From: Candidatus Omnitrophota bacterium
Lineage (GTDB): Bacteria > Omnitrophota > Gorgyraeia > Tantalellales > Tantalellaceae
Reading direction: 5' to 3'
Length of the DNA: 42,605 nt
Assembly (NCBI GenBank): GCA_014728075.1
Contig: WJMG01000038.1
Coordinates: 1-42,605 of the forward strand
Below, in pieces: positions 26,381 to 36,000 of the stretch. Within the stretch, counting starts at the first letter, position 1. Each line of letters opens with the position of its first letter. The notes under the pieces are model-generated. The model searched no databases and was not told the origin of the DNA. It worked only from the letters and a program-made list of their open reading frames with translations. Both the position numbers and the translations under genes were made by a program.

Positions 26381-27661
26381 ATGCGGAATAATTTTCCCGA
26401 AAATTTTCTATGGGGGGCGTCGACCTCCGCGCATCAGGTCGAAGGGAACAATACCGGCAATGACTGGTGGGCATGGGAACAGGCCGGCAATACCCGACCT
26501 TCGGGGCGCGCTTGCGACCATTACAACCGATACGGGGAAGACTTCGCCCTGGCCGGAAAACTCGGCCATAACGCCCACCGTCTCAGCCTGGAATGGAGCC
26601 GTTTAGAAAAACAGCAAGACGCCTGGGACACCGGGGAATGGGACCATTACAAGCGGGTACTCGATACGCTTATCTCTCTGGACATCGAACCGGTACTTAC
26701 CCTGCATCACTTCACTATCCCCCTATGGCTTTCCGATAAAGGCGGCTTCCTTTGGGAGGGCTCAGTCAATGCGTTCTCAAGGTTCGCCGCCAAAGCCGTC
26801 AGGGAACTGGGATCGCGGGTAAAATACTGGATCACTATAAACGAACCGAACATCCTCGCCACGCTTTCTTATTATTTCGGGGAATGGCCGCCGGCCCACA
26901 GGGATTTCAACGAGCTCCTGACGGCGCTGAACAATCTGCTTAAAGCTCACTCCGCGGCATACGAACACATGCGCGAAGAGGCCCTCCAGGGAAAGGATGT
27001 TAAAAATCCGGCAATAGGCATAGCGAAAGCCGTCACGGCCTTTCACCCCTGCTCCGCACTCTCGGCCCGGGACAGGTTCTGCGCTCACATGAGGAACAGA
27101 TTCCACAACCACGCTTTCATCTCCTCCGCCATAAGAGGAAGGTCTTTCCTGCCGGGCCATAAAGGGGAAAAACTCAAAAGAAAGAACTGCCTTGATTTCA
27201 TCGGCCTTAACTATTATTTCAGGCAGTTCATCCATTCGGACGGCCCCTTAAGGAAAAACCCTTTCGGAGAGGTCTGCGATCCCCGGCATCACCACGATTC
27301 GGGTCCGCTCACGGACATGGGCTGGGAAATATACCCGCCGGGCATCTACGAAACCGTAAAAAGCCTCTCCGCGTACGGCCTCCCTCTTATGATAGCGGAG
27401 AACGGTCTCGCCACGGAAGACGATACGGTGCGGCAAAAGTACATCAAGGACCACCTTTCAGAGATCTCAAAGGCCTTGAGCAAAGGCTTTCCCGTCACAG
27501 GGTACTTCCACTGGTCCCTTATGGATAATTTTGAATGGGCACACGGCTACTCGAAAAAATTCGGCCTTATCGAAGTGGATTTCGACACACAGGAAAGGAA
27601 GATAAGGGATTCCGGAAGGTATTACGCGTCGTTGATAAGGTCAGTGCGCGGAGAACAATAA
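26381..27661 (+). CDS. GH1 family beta-glycosidase
   Basis: A 426-residue TIM-barrel glycosidase, slightly shorter than usual GH1 enzymes (440-480). The N-terminal GH1 signature is NFLWGASTSAHQVEG. The acid/base Glu is E155 in ITINEPN and the nucleophile E340 in MIAENGLA; a C-terminal HWSLMDNFEWAHGY block holds sugar-binding residues. There is no signal peptide, so it should act in the cytoplasm on beta-linked oligosaccharides or glycosides; the exact sugar cannot be assigned. It is the only protein gene on the plus strand, and its 3' end overlaps the convergent aldo/keto reductase gene by 21 bp. Confidence 0.95.
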   Translation: MRNNFPENFLWGASTSAHQVEGNNTGNDWWAWEQAGNTRPSGRACDHYNRYGEDFALAGKLGHNAHRLSLEWSRLEKQQDAWDTGEWDHYKRVLDTLISLDIEPVLTLHHFTIPLWLSDKGGFLWEGSVNAFSRFAAKAVRELGSRVKYWITINEPNILATLSYYFGEWPPAHRDFNELLTALNNLLKAHSAAYEHMREEALQGKDVKNPAIGIAKAVTAFHPCSALSARDRFCAHMRNRFHNHAFISSAIRGRSFLPGHKGEKLKRKNCLDFIGLNYYFRQFIHSDGPLRKNPFGEVCDPRHHHDSGPLTDMGWEIYPPGIYETVKSLSAYGLPLMIAENGLATEDDTVRQKYIKDHLSEISKALSKGFPVTGYFHWSLMDNFEWAHGYSKKFGLIEVDFDTQERKIRDSGRYYASLIRSVRGEQ

Positions 27662-28588
27662 GGAATATTGTTCCTCTATGTCAGAAAGTTCTTTTTCATC
27701 AAGGCTCCAGTCTCCCGCTCCGGCATTCTGCTGAAGCTGTTCCGATGTACGGCACCCCGCTATGGCGCACGCGGCCTCCGGGCGCCTGAGAACCCAGTTA
27801 ATGGCAACCTGTGAAGGGGAAACACCTCTTTCATCCGCGATCTCTTCCAGGACTCTCACCAGCTGCCTTCCCTTGCCCCAGAAAGGTTCTCCGTAGAACT
27901 TATAGAAAAAAGCCCTTACATCGCCCCTCGGAAGATCAGGGGATTCTTTGTATTTCCCGGTCAGTATACCTCCGCCCAGCGGTCCGTAAGACAGTACGGA
28001 AACATCGCGTTCTCCGCAAAAGGGCAGCAGCTCTTTTTCAACCTCCCTGTCGAACAGTGAATACTGCACCTGGTTGCTTATCACCGGGGCTATCTCCAGC
28101 GCTTTTTCCAGCGTCGCCCGGCTGAAGTTCGAAACCCCTATATACCTTATCTTCCCCTCGTTCCTGAGCTCGTTCAGCTCGCCGAAAGTCTCTCTAAGTG
28201 ATGTATTAGGATCAGGCCAGTGGCACTGGTAAAGATCTATGACATCAAGGCCCATCCTCTTAAGGGAATTCTCTATCTCTTCTCTTATGAATTCAGCGCT
28301 CAGGTTCGGCCGGATAGCGTGGCCTTTCTTTTCAAGTCCGCATTTAGTGGCGATAACAACATCCTTCCTTCTAGTTCTGATCGCCGAGCCTATTACGCTT
28401 TCAGAACGGCCGCTTCCGTATATCGGAGCTGTGTCTATAAAATTTACCCCTGAGTCGACAGCCCGTTCGACGACCTTCCGCGAAACCCTGTCGTCGGCCT
28501 CGCCCCAGCAGTCCCCGCCGAAAGCCCATGTGCCCAGCCCGATGACGGAAACGCTCAGATCCGAGTTCCCTATTTTCCTGTACCTCAT
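27641..28588 (-). CDS. Aldo/keto reductase
   Basis: NAD(P)H-dependent oxidoreductase of 315 residues with the family tetrad D52, Y57 (IDTAPIYGSGRSE), K82 (VVIATKCG) and H123 (DLYQCHWPD). A C-terminal IAGCRTSEQLQQNAGA block binds the cofactor phosphate. I chose the ATG at 28588 because a GGAGG site precedes it and MRYRKIGNSDLSVS is the normal family start; an upstream GTG at 28648 would add 20 atypical residues. The substrate is unknown. It follows a small membrane-protein gene by 17 bp and probably shares its promoter. Its 3' end overlaps the GH1 gene by 21 bp. Confidence 0.93.
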   Translation of the reverse strand: MRYRKIGNSDLSVSVIGLGTWAFGGDCWGEADDRVSRKVVERAVDSGVNFIDTAPIYGSGRSESVIGSAIRTRRKDVVIATKCGLEKKGHAIRPNLSAEFIREEIENSLKRMGLDVIDLYQCHWPDPNTSLRETFGELNELRNEGKIRYIGVSNFSRATLEKALEIAPVISNQVQYSLFDREVEKELLPFCGERDVSVLSYGPLGGGILTGKYKESPDLPRGDVRAFFYKFYGEPFWGKGRQLVRVLEEIADERGVSPSQVAINWVLRRPEAACAIAGCRTSEQLQQNAGAGDWSLDEKELSDIEEQYSLLFSAH

Positions 28589-28605
28589 AGACTTGCCTCC
28601 GAAGA

Positions 28606-28872
28606 TCAAAACCGCATGAATTGCAGCAGATGGATCGTAAAAACGCACATACCTATTACAGCCCTAACGGCCCTGAGGAACTGTTCGGGGAAAAAACCGT
28701 CTTTTCTTGTGATTATCTTATAAAGCCCTTCGGACATCAGGAAAATGCCGGCGAGAAAAGCGAACCAGTCAATGGTAGCCTCGGCGAAAGGCGACTCGAA
28801 AACGAAACAGGTCACGCTGAAGGTCGTGACGAGAAGAAGGAAAAGAAGCAGGACCCAAACAGTTCTCTTCAT
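28606..28872 (-). CDS. Small membrane protein, hypothetical
   Basis: An 88-residue protein with two or three hydrophobic segments (VWVLLLFLLLVTTFSV, WFAFLAGIFLMSEGLY and AVIGMCVFTIHLL). I use the ATG at 28872; a TTG at 28908 would add 12 residues. I do not recognise the family. It lies just upstream of the aldo/keto reductase and downstream of a strong promoter with a leader of about 190 nt. Confidence 0.6.
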   Translation of the reverse strand: MKRTVWVLLLFLLLVTTFSVTCFVFESPFAEATIDWFAFLAGIFLMSEGLYKIITRKDGFFPEQFLRAVRAVIGMCVFTIHLLQFMRF

Positions 28873-28911
28873 GAATGAAATTTTACCACGGCTCTCCGCT
28901 CCAGACAAGAA

Positions 28912-28975
28912 GTTGTACCGGGTCCCGGATCAGCCTTGTACCGGGTACGGACACAAATTTGTACCTGTCCCCCGA
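28912..28975. repeat. GTACC-rich intergenic repeat, copy 4
   Basis: Contains two TTGTACCGGG words and an exact GTACCTGTCCC (28961-28971) shared with copy 2. It lies in the leader of the small membrane-protein transcript. Confidence 0.5.
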
Positions 28976-28983
28976 ATTAATAC

Positions 28984-29022
28984 AGAGTGCCCGGTACGCC
29001 TACACAGCGGACCGGGCACTCT
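28984..29022. other. Strong hairpin in the leader upstream of the small membrane protein
   Basis: Perfect 12-bp stem AGAGTGCCCGGT / ACCGGGCACTCT with a 15-nt loop. On the plus strand TTTT follows, but no plus-strand gene needs a terminator here. On the minus strand it sits about 40-75 nt inside the transcript from the promoter at 29067-29095, without a T-run, so it may be a leader structure or an attenuator. Confidence 0.55.
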
Positions 29023-29066
29023 TTTGCCAAGCTGCAATCTTAAAAACAGACTGCTAGGTTTACTTT

Positions 29067-29095
29067 ATTCTAACATTTCTGTCAAATTATGTCAA
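29067..29095 (-). promoter_or_regulatory. Promoter of the small membrane protein/aldo-keto reductase unit
   Basis: On the minus strand TTGACA (29090-29095) and TAGAAT (29067-29072) are spaced by exactly 17 bp, one of the best promoters in the window. It lies just past the end of the paralogue operon. Confidence 0.7.
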
Positions 29096-29190
29096 CAAGA
29101 AAAAAATAAATGCACCCGAATGGTTTTTGATCATAAGTTCTTTCCTTTAAAAGCCTTATGATTGAAGATAATTGCGGTAACTCCCTGTCA

Positions 29191-32100
29191 TTACGCGGAC
29201 CGGATAATTTTCCTCTGCGTTTGATATATCTCCTCTATATCCTCGAGGTCCATCGGAACGGCCTTTGGTATGAAAATAACCGTTCTTCGGTTCAACTGTA
29301 TCATGCTCATGAACTGAAGATCGGCAAAATCGTCTTTCCCCGTAGCCATACCTATGGCAGCGGAAAGCATCTGCATCAATATTATGTAGGAATCTCCCTT
29401 CAGATAAGTGGGATCCACACCTGCCATAAAAGCCTTATCGGTTTCCTCGTCTGACCCGGCCCTCATATCATCGAAAGAACTGTCGGATATCGTCCTATGA
29501 TGAGCAAGGACTACAACGCTCTCAAGGCTCACTTCCTCCTCTCTCACCGCGTTCTTCAGTTCTTCGGCGAGATCCGGCCCTCTTCCTCTCACTATACGGA
29601 CGCTGCCCGTATCGTTAAGGTCTTCCAGAGACCTGACCAGCTCCATCAGTGGTTTTTCCTGTTCTGAAGGCATCCAGCCGGTCTCGATACCGATGACCAG
29701 TTTTTTGCCGTTTACATTCGCTCCCGAAGTGGATTCTCTCAGACCGCACAAGTCCAGAAAGGATTCAGCCCATTTGGTGCGCGTTATCTTGAAGATTTCC
29801 GCTTTACGCGACTTAATGCCTTCGATGTCCGCCGGCCCGCTTCCCTCCAGTATTCCGGCGATCTTCCTGGCTTGTACGCTGTTAAGCATTATACTCCTGT
29901 AGCCGTCCCTCCTGTTGCCCTTGACGATGCCCAGGTCCTTCAGAAGGTCAATATACCACGATAGCCTGACCTCGCTGGTGACCCCGGATAACTGCGATAT
30001 CTCAACGGGGGGCACAAGGCCCTCGGCGGGAGCGGAATTTACGGCGTAAAAAACCGCCGCAAGTTCGGTACCGTTCACACTCTCCCCGGAGCCGGGGCCC
30101 TGACCTTCATTTGAGACCGAATCGGGATAGTCGGAGAATATTTTTTCCACGCTCTTTTTCGTCTCGTTGGTAGGAAGTATGGACTCTCCTCTTATCCTGA
30201 ATATGTCCTCTGTCGCAAAATAAAGTTTGTTGAAATCATCCACCAGGCTTTCTTTTTCCTTTTCGCTCAAGCGCCTGAAAACCGAGGGATTATCCCGCAT
30301 GAATTCCTCAAGCCTTCCCCCGGGATAAAGATCCTGTTCCACCAGAGCCAGCCAGTAATAGGCCATACCCAGTATGTTGCGGTAAAGGTTGTTCCCGCCT
30401 CTTTCTCCCTGGGCCGTTTCCTCGTCCCGGTTATATTCGGGAAAACCCCACTCGTTTATCGGAAAGTGACCCTTTATAGTATGTATGGCAAGAGAATACA
30501 TTATAGTCTCGGCCAGCTTCCTGATTTCTTTTCCCTCGGCATCCATTCCGGCGCTAAGATATAAGGAGCAAAGCAGCTTCATGAAGTTCTCGTTGATCAG
30601 GATCTTCCCGTCCTTCAGAAGGTTGGTGGTAATATCCGTCGGAAGGATCGCTTCGCTGAGCTTTTTTATCTCGATGCGGGGATCGAGAAGGGGATCGTAA
30701 TACTCGTCGGTCGGCGCCTGTTTCCCGTACCCTATACCGGGTATGTTCAAAAGGAATTTCTTTCTCGCCCTCCGCAGTTTATCTTTATATTCGTCCTCTG
30801 AAAGACCCTGTTTTTCCACGCTGCCCGCGCCCGCGTCAAGCACATCCTTGACCGTCCTGAGCCCAGCCCCCTCAAGCCTGGCCGCCATCTCCTCAGGCAA
30901 TTCCTCAAGCGCGCCTACCGGATCGTCCGCCTCACCGGCCTCCGCCTTCCTTTCACAGGCGTTGAGTATAAGCCTAACATTGGCGAAACCTTTTGCGTAA
31001 AGATCATTGTGCCTGTCCCTCTCGTGACGGCCTACCCTCTGGAATACCGCTCTTAACTTCGCCACGACCGGCCGGTAATCGTGTTCCTCAACACCCTTTA
31101 TCCTCAACATTACATGGGAGTAGGCCATGGGGTTGAACTTCAGGCCTCCTTCGTTCCCGGCACCGTCCGGCCGTTGAGGCCCGTTGCCCTCGTTGGAAAC
31201 CCATCCGGGATTTTTCCTCAGGATATTCAATACGCTCTGCCTTGTCTCGTCGGTCCTGACCACCTTGGGATGCGAAGGCAATGTAAGATCCTTAAGGTAT
31301 CTTTCCGATATCTTTCTTAAATGGAAAGGAAGTTTACCCCTTTCTTCCGGGCTCAAACCGCTGAATATCTCGGGATACCTTTTAATAAAAACATAGGCCC
31401 TGGCCCATGGATAGCAATGCCTCTCCACCAGGACTATCCAGTAAAAAAGAGTGGCCAGTGAATTCAGGTACAGGTATTTCCGCCCTCTCTCCGGCTGGGC
31501 GAGGGATTCGTCGGGCACGAAAATGGCCTTGCCCGAACTGCTCACAGGAAAATGCCCTCTTATCGTATGTATGGCGAGCGCGTAAATAATGGATGAATAC
31601 ATCTCACCCATGCTCGGGAAGCCTCTCTCCTCTTCGCTAATGTATTCATAAATCTTTCCGAAGTTGCCCTTAAGGCCTCTTTTCCCCATGACATGCACGA
31701 GCTTTACAAAATTCTCGTTTATTTTTATTTCACCGTATTCGGAGACGAGGTCCGTGGGAAGGGGGCAATTCGACAGTTTGCAGATGGATATGCTGTCAGG
31801 GTCATACCCGGGAATATCGGCCGGGTCTATTTTTTTGCCTTCGGCGCCCTCTTCTATCGCCCTGTTATGATGTTCTGCCTCGTGTTCGGCCACGCTTCTG
31901 AATATCCTGTAGATATCGTCTATTGTGGAAGAACAATCACGGATGTCAACATCCAGCACTTCTTTGCGCATCAGGGTATACGCCTTATCCGCGAAATCTA
32001 TGAAATGGATGTTATCACCATATAGGTCCAAAAGATGAGGAGGTGTTTCGTATCCCTCGTTACCTGCCCTGTTGACTTCCGCTTCCATATCCCTGACCGC

Positions 32101-33018
32101 CTCCATCAAAGCGAGTTTACTTTCCTCCGGACCCTGCACCAGGTCTTCGAGTACAATGTCCCTCTCCTGTTTTTCATTCCATTTTACATTGAATTGCCTG
32201 AACGCGGAACTGAAATCCGCGAAATCCCCGTGTGCTTCCGAGATAAAGGCTTCAAGCATGCCGGCAGCCCTCTCTTCCGGAGTTTGCCCTCCGGCCGCGA
32301 TGTATCCTTCAGGAAGAGGAGTTTTTAGCTTTTCCGAGAATATTATCTTCCTGGACCTCATCGCGTCCAAAAGCTTTTCGGCCAGGTTGACGGCACCGAG
32401 AACTTCCAGGAATTCTCTCGCCATATTAAACCCGTCGTCATCGTTCATCAGTATGTAGCTCTTGCCCGAGTCGGCTTTCATGGCGTCTATGTCCTTCGAG
32501 ATCAGACGAAGGATCCTGTGGCCTTCGTGCGCCCTGAAGAACCGCTCGATACTGTAGGTTTCGGAATAGATTATACGGCCGTTATCCTTGAGCACCCGGA
32601 CATATCCCAGCTCGCCGTTGAGCATGACAGGTATGTAATGCGCGTTCATCTGGTCCGTGGCGCTGTCCCTCTTCACGCTCTCTTTTACCGCGAGCGAAAA
32701 GAATATCTTAACGGTATCCTCGGCTTTCTGGCACATGAAATCCCTGTTCTCTTCAGGCGCCGCCTCGAGCACGCCGGGGAACTGTTCCATAAGGTATAAG
32801 ACCTGCGCCTCCATATCTATCCGCGACATGTTTTCAGGAACGATATTGTTCATTACCGACGGCGGGGCAAGCGTCGCTTCTACACAGTTCACGGCCTGCC
32901 TGTACGGGATGTCGGCAAAAAGGTTCACGCTCATAAAACACACTATGACCGCCACGGACACCGCCCTGACGGTTTTGCTGAAGGTCTTTATCCCCACTCC
33001 TGACTCCTTTCTTTGCAT
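29191..33018 (-). CDS. Large exported paralogue 4: two repeat modules, HhH insert, winged helix, C-terminal domain
   Basis: A 1,275-residue protein of no named family. It starts with a hydrophobic export segment (VRAVSVAVIVCFMSVNLF) and CVEATLAPPS. Module A runs from GNEGYE (about 320) to VSNEGN (about 605); module B from GNEGGL (about 622) to VSNEGQ (about 968). Each module has VAEHEAEHHN or VGRHERDRHN, then NENF, AIHTI(R/K)GH (482 and 844), AQ-x-ERG and a YYW/FYW helix. Module B has an inserted helix-hairpin-helix-like part (RLEGAGLRTVKDVL, LNIPGIGYG; 712-765). A winged-helix-like segment (about 975-1060) precedes the C-terminal domain (VIGIETGWMPSE to IYQTQRKIIRSA, 1113-1275). It is the last gene of the operon, 13 bp after its neighbour. 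Location and function are unknown. Confidence 0.85.
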   Translation of the reverse strand: MQRKESGVGIKTFSKTVRAVSVAVIVCFMSVNLFADIPYRQAVNCVEATLAPPSVMNNIVPENMSRIDMEAQVLYLMEQFPGVLEAAPEENRDFMCQKAEDTVKIFFSLAVKESVKRDSATDQMNAHYIPVMLNGELGYVRVLKDNGRIIYSETYSIERFFRAHEGHRILRLISKDIDAMKADSGKSYILMNDDDGFNMAREFLEVLGAVNLAEKLLDAMRSRKIIFSEKLKTPLPEGYIAAGGQTPEERAAGMLEAFISEAHGDFADFSSAFRQFNVKWNEKQERDIVLEDLVQGPEESKLALMEAVRDMEAEVNRAGNEGYETPPHLLDLYGDNIHFIDFADKAYTLMRKEVLDVDIRDCSSTIDDIYRIFRSVAEHEAEHHNRAIEEGAEGKKIDPADIPGYDPDSISICKLSNCPLPTDLVSEYGEIKINENFVKLVHVMGKRGLKGNFGKIYEYISEEERGFPSMGEMYSSIIYALAIHTIRGHFPVSSSGKAIFVPDESLAQPERGRKYLYLNSLATLFYWIVLVERHCYPWARAYVFIKRYPEIFSGLSPEERGKLPFHLRKISERYLKDLTLPSHPKVVRTDETRQSVLNILRKNPGWVSNEGNGPQRPDGAGNEGGLKFNPMAYSHVMLRIKGVEEHDYRPVVAKLRAVFQRVGRHERDRHNDLYAKGFANVRLILNACERKAEAGEADDPVGALEELPEEMAARLEGAGLRTVKDVLDAGAGSVEKQGLSEDEYKDKLRRARKKFLLNIPGIGYGKQAPTDEYYDPLLDPRIEIKKLSEAILPTDITTNLLKDGKILINENFMKLLCSLYLSAGMDAEGKEIRKLAETIMYSLAIHTIKGHFPINEWGFPEYNRDEETAQGERGGNNLYRNILGMAYYWLALVEQDLYPGGRLEEFMRDNPSVFRRLSEKEKESLVDDFNKLYFATEDIFRIRGESILPTNETKKSVEKIFSDYPDSVSNEGQGPGSGESVNGTELAAVFYAVNSAPAEGLVPPVEISQLSGVTSEVRLSWYIDLLKDLGIVKGNRRDGYRSIMLNSVQARKIAGILEGSGPADIEGIKSRKAEIFKITRTKWAESFLDLCGLRESTSGANVNGKKLVIGIETGWMPSEQEKPLMELVRSLEDLNDTGSVRIVRGRGPDLAEELKNAVREEEVSLESVVVLAHHRTISDSSFDDMRAGSDEETDKAFMAGVDPTYLKGDSYIILMQMLSAAIGMATGKDDFADLQFMSMIQLNRRTVIFIPKAVPMDLEDIEEIYQTQRKIIRSA

Positions 33019-33031
33019 AAGGTCTCCCGCT

Positions 33032-36000
33032 TTAAGCGGACTCCAGTATTTTTCTCTGTATAGAATAGATCTCCCTTAGCACCTCCGGGTCCACCCTGGA
33101 AGGCATCGGTATCAGAATTACGCTTCTGGGGTTGAGGTCCACCCGTTCTATCTGTTCGTGCGGCATCGCCTCCTGCCCCCTGGCCATTCTCATGACCATG
33201 GATATCATTTCAAGTATCCTTACATACGACCCTTCGGTAAGGTTCACCGGGTCTACTTCAGCGATGAACGCCTTATCGGTCTCATCCTCGCCGAAAGCCC
33301 TTATCGACCTGAAATACTTTTCGTTCAGGGCCTCCGCGCCCGCCATCACCACTATGTTCTTCTCGGGTATTTTTTCCTTTTCCGCATATTCCTCGACTTT
33401 AGCGGCAAGGTCTCCGCCGTTCGCTCGTATGATCTTGACCGCGCCGAACCTTTCCAGCGCCTGTATTTCGCGGGAAAGCTGTTGTATATATCCTTTCTGC
33501 GTTTCCGGCACCCAGTCCGTTTCTATGGCCAGGACCATTTTTTGCCCTGCGCCGGCATTATCCGCGGAATGCCGGGATGATGAAAACGCCTCTATTACCG
33601 AATAAGCCCATTGCTTCTCCTCCGGCAGGCTCACGCCATGAGAGCTCCCGGAATATGTGCTGTCCCCGTCGTTAGAAACATGCCCGGGATATCTCTCCAT
33701 CATAGAGGCGACCCTTTCCCTTGTAGCCTTCGTCCTCAAGACCTTGGCCTTGAAAGGAAGCGCCTCCCGCTTCCTGAGCATTATGAGAAAATCCAGCAGA
33801 TGCGCCGGCAGCATCTTTCTTTCCCGGTCGGTCAGATTGCGGTAGATCTCCGGATATTTCAACATGTAATACCAGGCTCTGTGGCCGGGATGCGTGTGTC
33901 GCTCTACCAGGACCACCCAGTAAAAGGTCATCGCCAGAAGGTTGACATAGAGGTGGCTCCGGCCTCTTTCCCCCTGGGCTATCTTCTCGTCCGGCTGAAA
34001 GATGGTGTACCCGAGATAATTCACCGGAAAATGCCCCCTTATCGTATGGATCGCGAAAGAATATATTATCGAGGAGTACAGCTGGCCGATAACCTCGTTA
34101 GGATGCTCGGAATATGGATATTTCCTTATCCCCCCGAACACATCGCTCTTCATCCATTCCTCCCCCATGGCATGCATCAACTTGACGAAATTCTCGTTCA
34201 GATAGACCTTTCCGTCCGCCGTGGTAACATCAAGGGGAGGAAGACACTCGTCAAAGGAAACGACCTTGATATTATACGGGTCGGCCGCTTTTATATCGTT
34301 TATCGTTATCCTTCTTTCTTTTTCTCCTCTTTCACATGCCTCGTTGTGCTCCCTCACCTCATGTTCCGCGACCTCGCGGAAAGCCTTTTTTATAAAATCC
34401 ACGGTCTCCCTGCAATCCTTCATCCTGACCGAATCCACTATCTCCCATATGTGGTCGTACGCCTTGTCCCCGAACCATATGTGACCGTCGTTGGAAACGA
34501 TATCGGGATCCTCACCCATCATCCTGTCGATATCCTCTTTCTCCCGTTCCGTGGAAACGCTCGCCGGGTTAAAAAGGCGCACGCCCTCTATCACCAGCTG
34601 TCCCCTGAGGTCTGCCAGGTCTATGGGAAGCCTGTTCCTGCTCTGGGGGCTTATCCTTTCGAAGATAAAGGGATGCTCGTCCATGAATTCCCGGGCTCTT
34701 GGGATCGGATGCCTGCAATCTTCTACCAGCAATAACCAGTAGAACATCATGGCAAGCAGGTTGGTGTACAAGTGGCGGTTCCCTCTCTGCATCTGCGCGA
34801 TATGTTCCTCGGGGCTGAAAACCGCAAATCCCCATTCGTTCACCGGATGGTGCCCCCTCAGGGTATGTATGGCGAGTGAATAGATTATCGAATCGTACAA
34901 AGAGCACTTCTCGTCCCCTCCGCGGGAACTGTCGTAATCCTTAATGTTCCCTTTACCGCTTTTAAGCCCCATCAAGGAAAGGACATGCATGAGCTTGACG
35001 AAATTATCGTTAATGACTATCCTGCCGTCTTCCCGGGTCAGGTTCCAGGTCTTGTCCGTGGGAACGAGGCCTTCGGAGACATATCCGAACCCTATGCTGC
35101 CTTTTTTGAGGCCGGGCATTTCTTCCCTGGATATGGGATCGTAAACACCCTTTCCTATACCTTCTATCCGAAGCAGGGACCTTGTCCTGCTGTTGATCTT
35201 CTCTTCCCGGGAGGCGCCGGACCGGACCGCCGACCTTTCGGATTTTTCAAAACCGGCCTCGAGCACATCCTTTACCGTATTCAGTCCTGAATCCTTGAGC
35301 GACAGCAATGTCTTTCTGCTTATCCCTCTTATCATGTCGACGGATGTGCTGTCTCCCTCACCTGAAGAGTCTTCACGCAGCCGCTCGCACTCCTTGAGCA
35401 GAGAATTGACATTTTCAACACCTTCCCTGTAACGGCGGTTATGCTCTTCCATATCGTGCATCGCGACATCCCTGAATATGCTCACTATGTCCTTTTTCTG
35501 CTCGGTACATTCCTTGATATCCACTCCCAGGACGAATCCGGTCACTTCCGTGTACGCTTCATCCGCCAGCCTTATACCGCCTTCGTTGGAGGCGAAAGCG
35601 CCGTCGAGACGCCTTAAAAGAATTCTTTTCCCCGGCCCGGGGTCTTGCGCCGCCTCTTCTCCGCGGGACCCTTCGGGCTCGGCGGACAAAAATTCCCTGA
35701 AAAGTCCCGCCAGCTGGGCGATATCTTCCCCGCTCAGGCCTTCTTGTTCCCGTTCGATCTTGACAAGGTCCTCGAAGAGGTCCGATGCCCTTTCCTCGAC
35801 GCCCTTTTCCAGGTCGGAATACAGCACCTCTTCCCCTGAGAACACCTCTTTATTGCCGAAGGAACCAAGGATCCTGCCTTCAGAGACCATTCGATCCAGA
35901 TAGGCGGCCAGGTTCCGCAGACCGTATTCCCGCATGAACTTCCTTGCCAGAAAAAGGCCCCCGTCCGCGTCGCCGATACGGTATAACTTTTCCCCCGCGT

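Noticed and set aside
28589-28648. GTG start adding 20 residues to the aldo/keto reductase
   Set aside because: The added residues do not fit the family; the ATG at 28588 has a GGAGG site at good distance.
28984-29022. Terminator for the four-paralogue operon
   Set aside because: It lies below a strong promoter of the next unit and lacks a T-run on the minus strand; no clear terminator for that operon was found.
33611-34735. A 374-codon plus-strand open frame, and a 312-codon one at 36297-37235
   Set aside because: Antisense to the large paralogues; they repeat because the paralogues repeat, and carry no independent signals.
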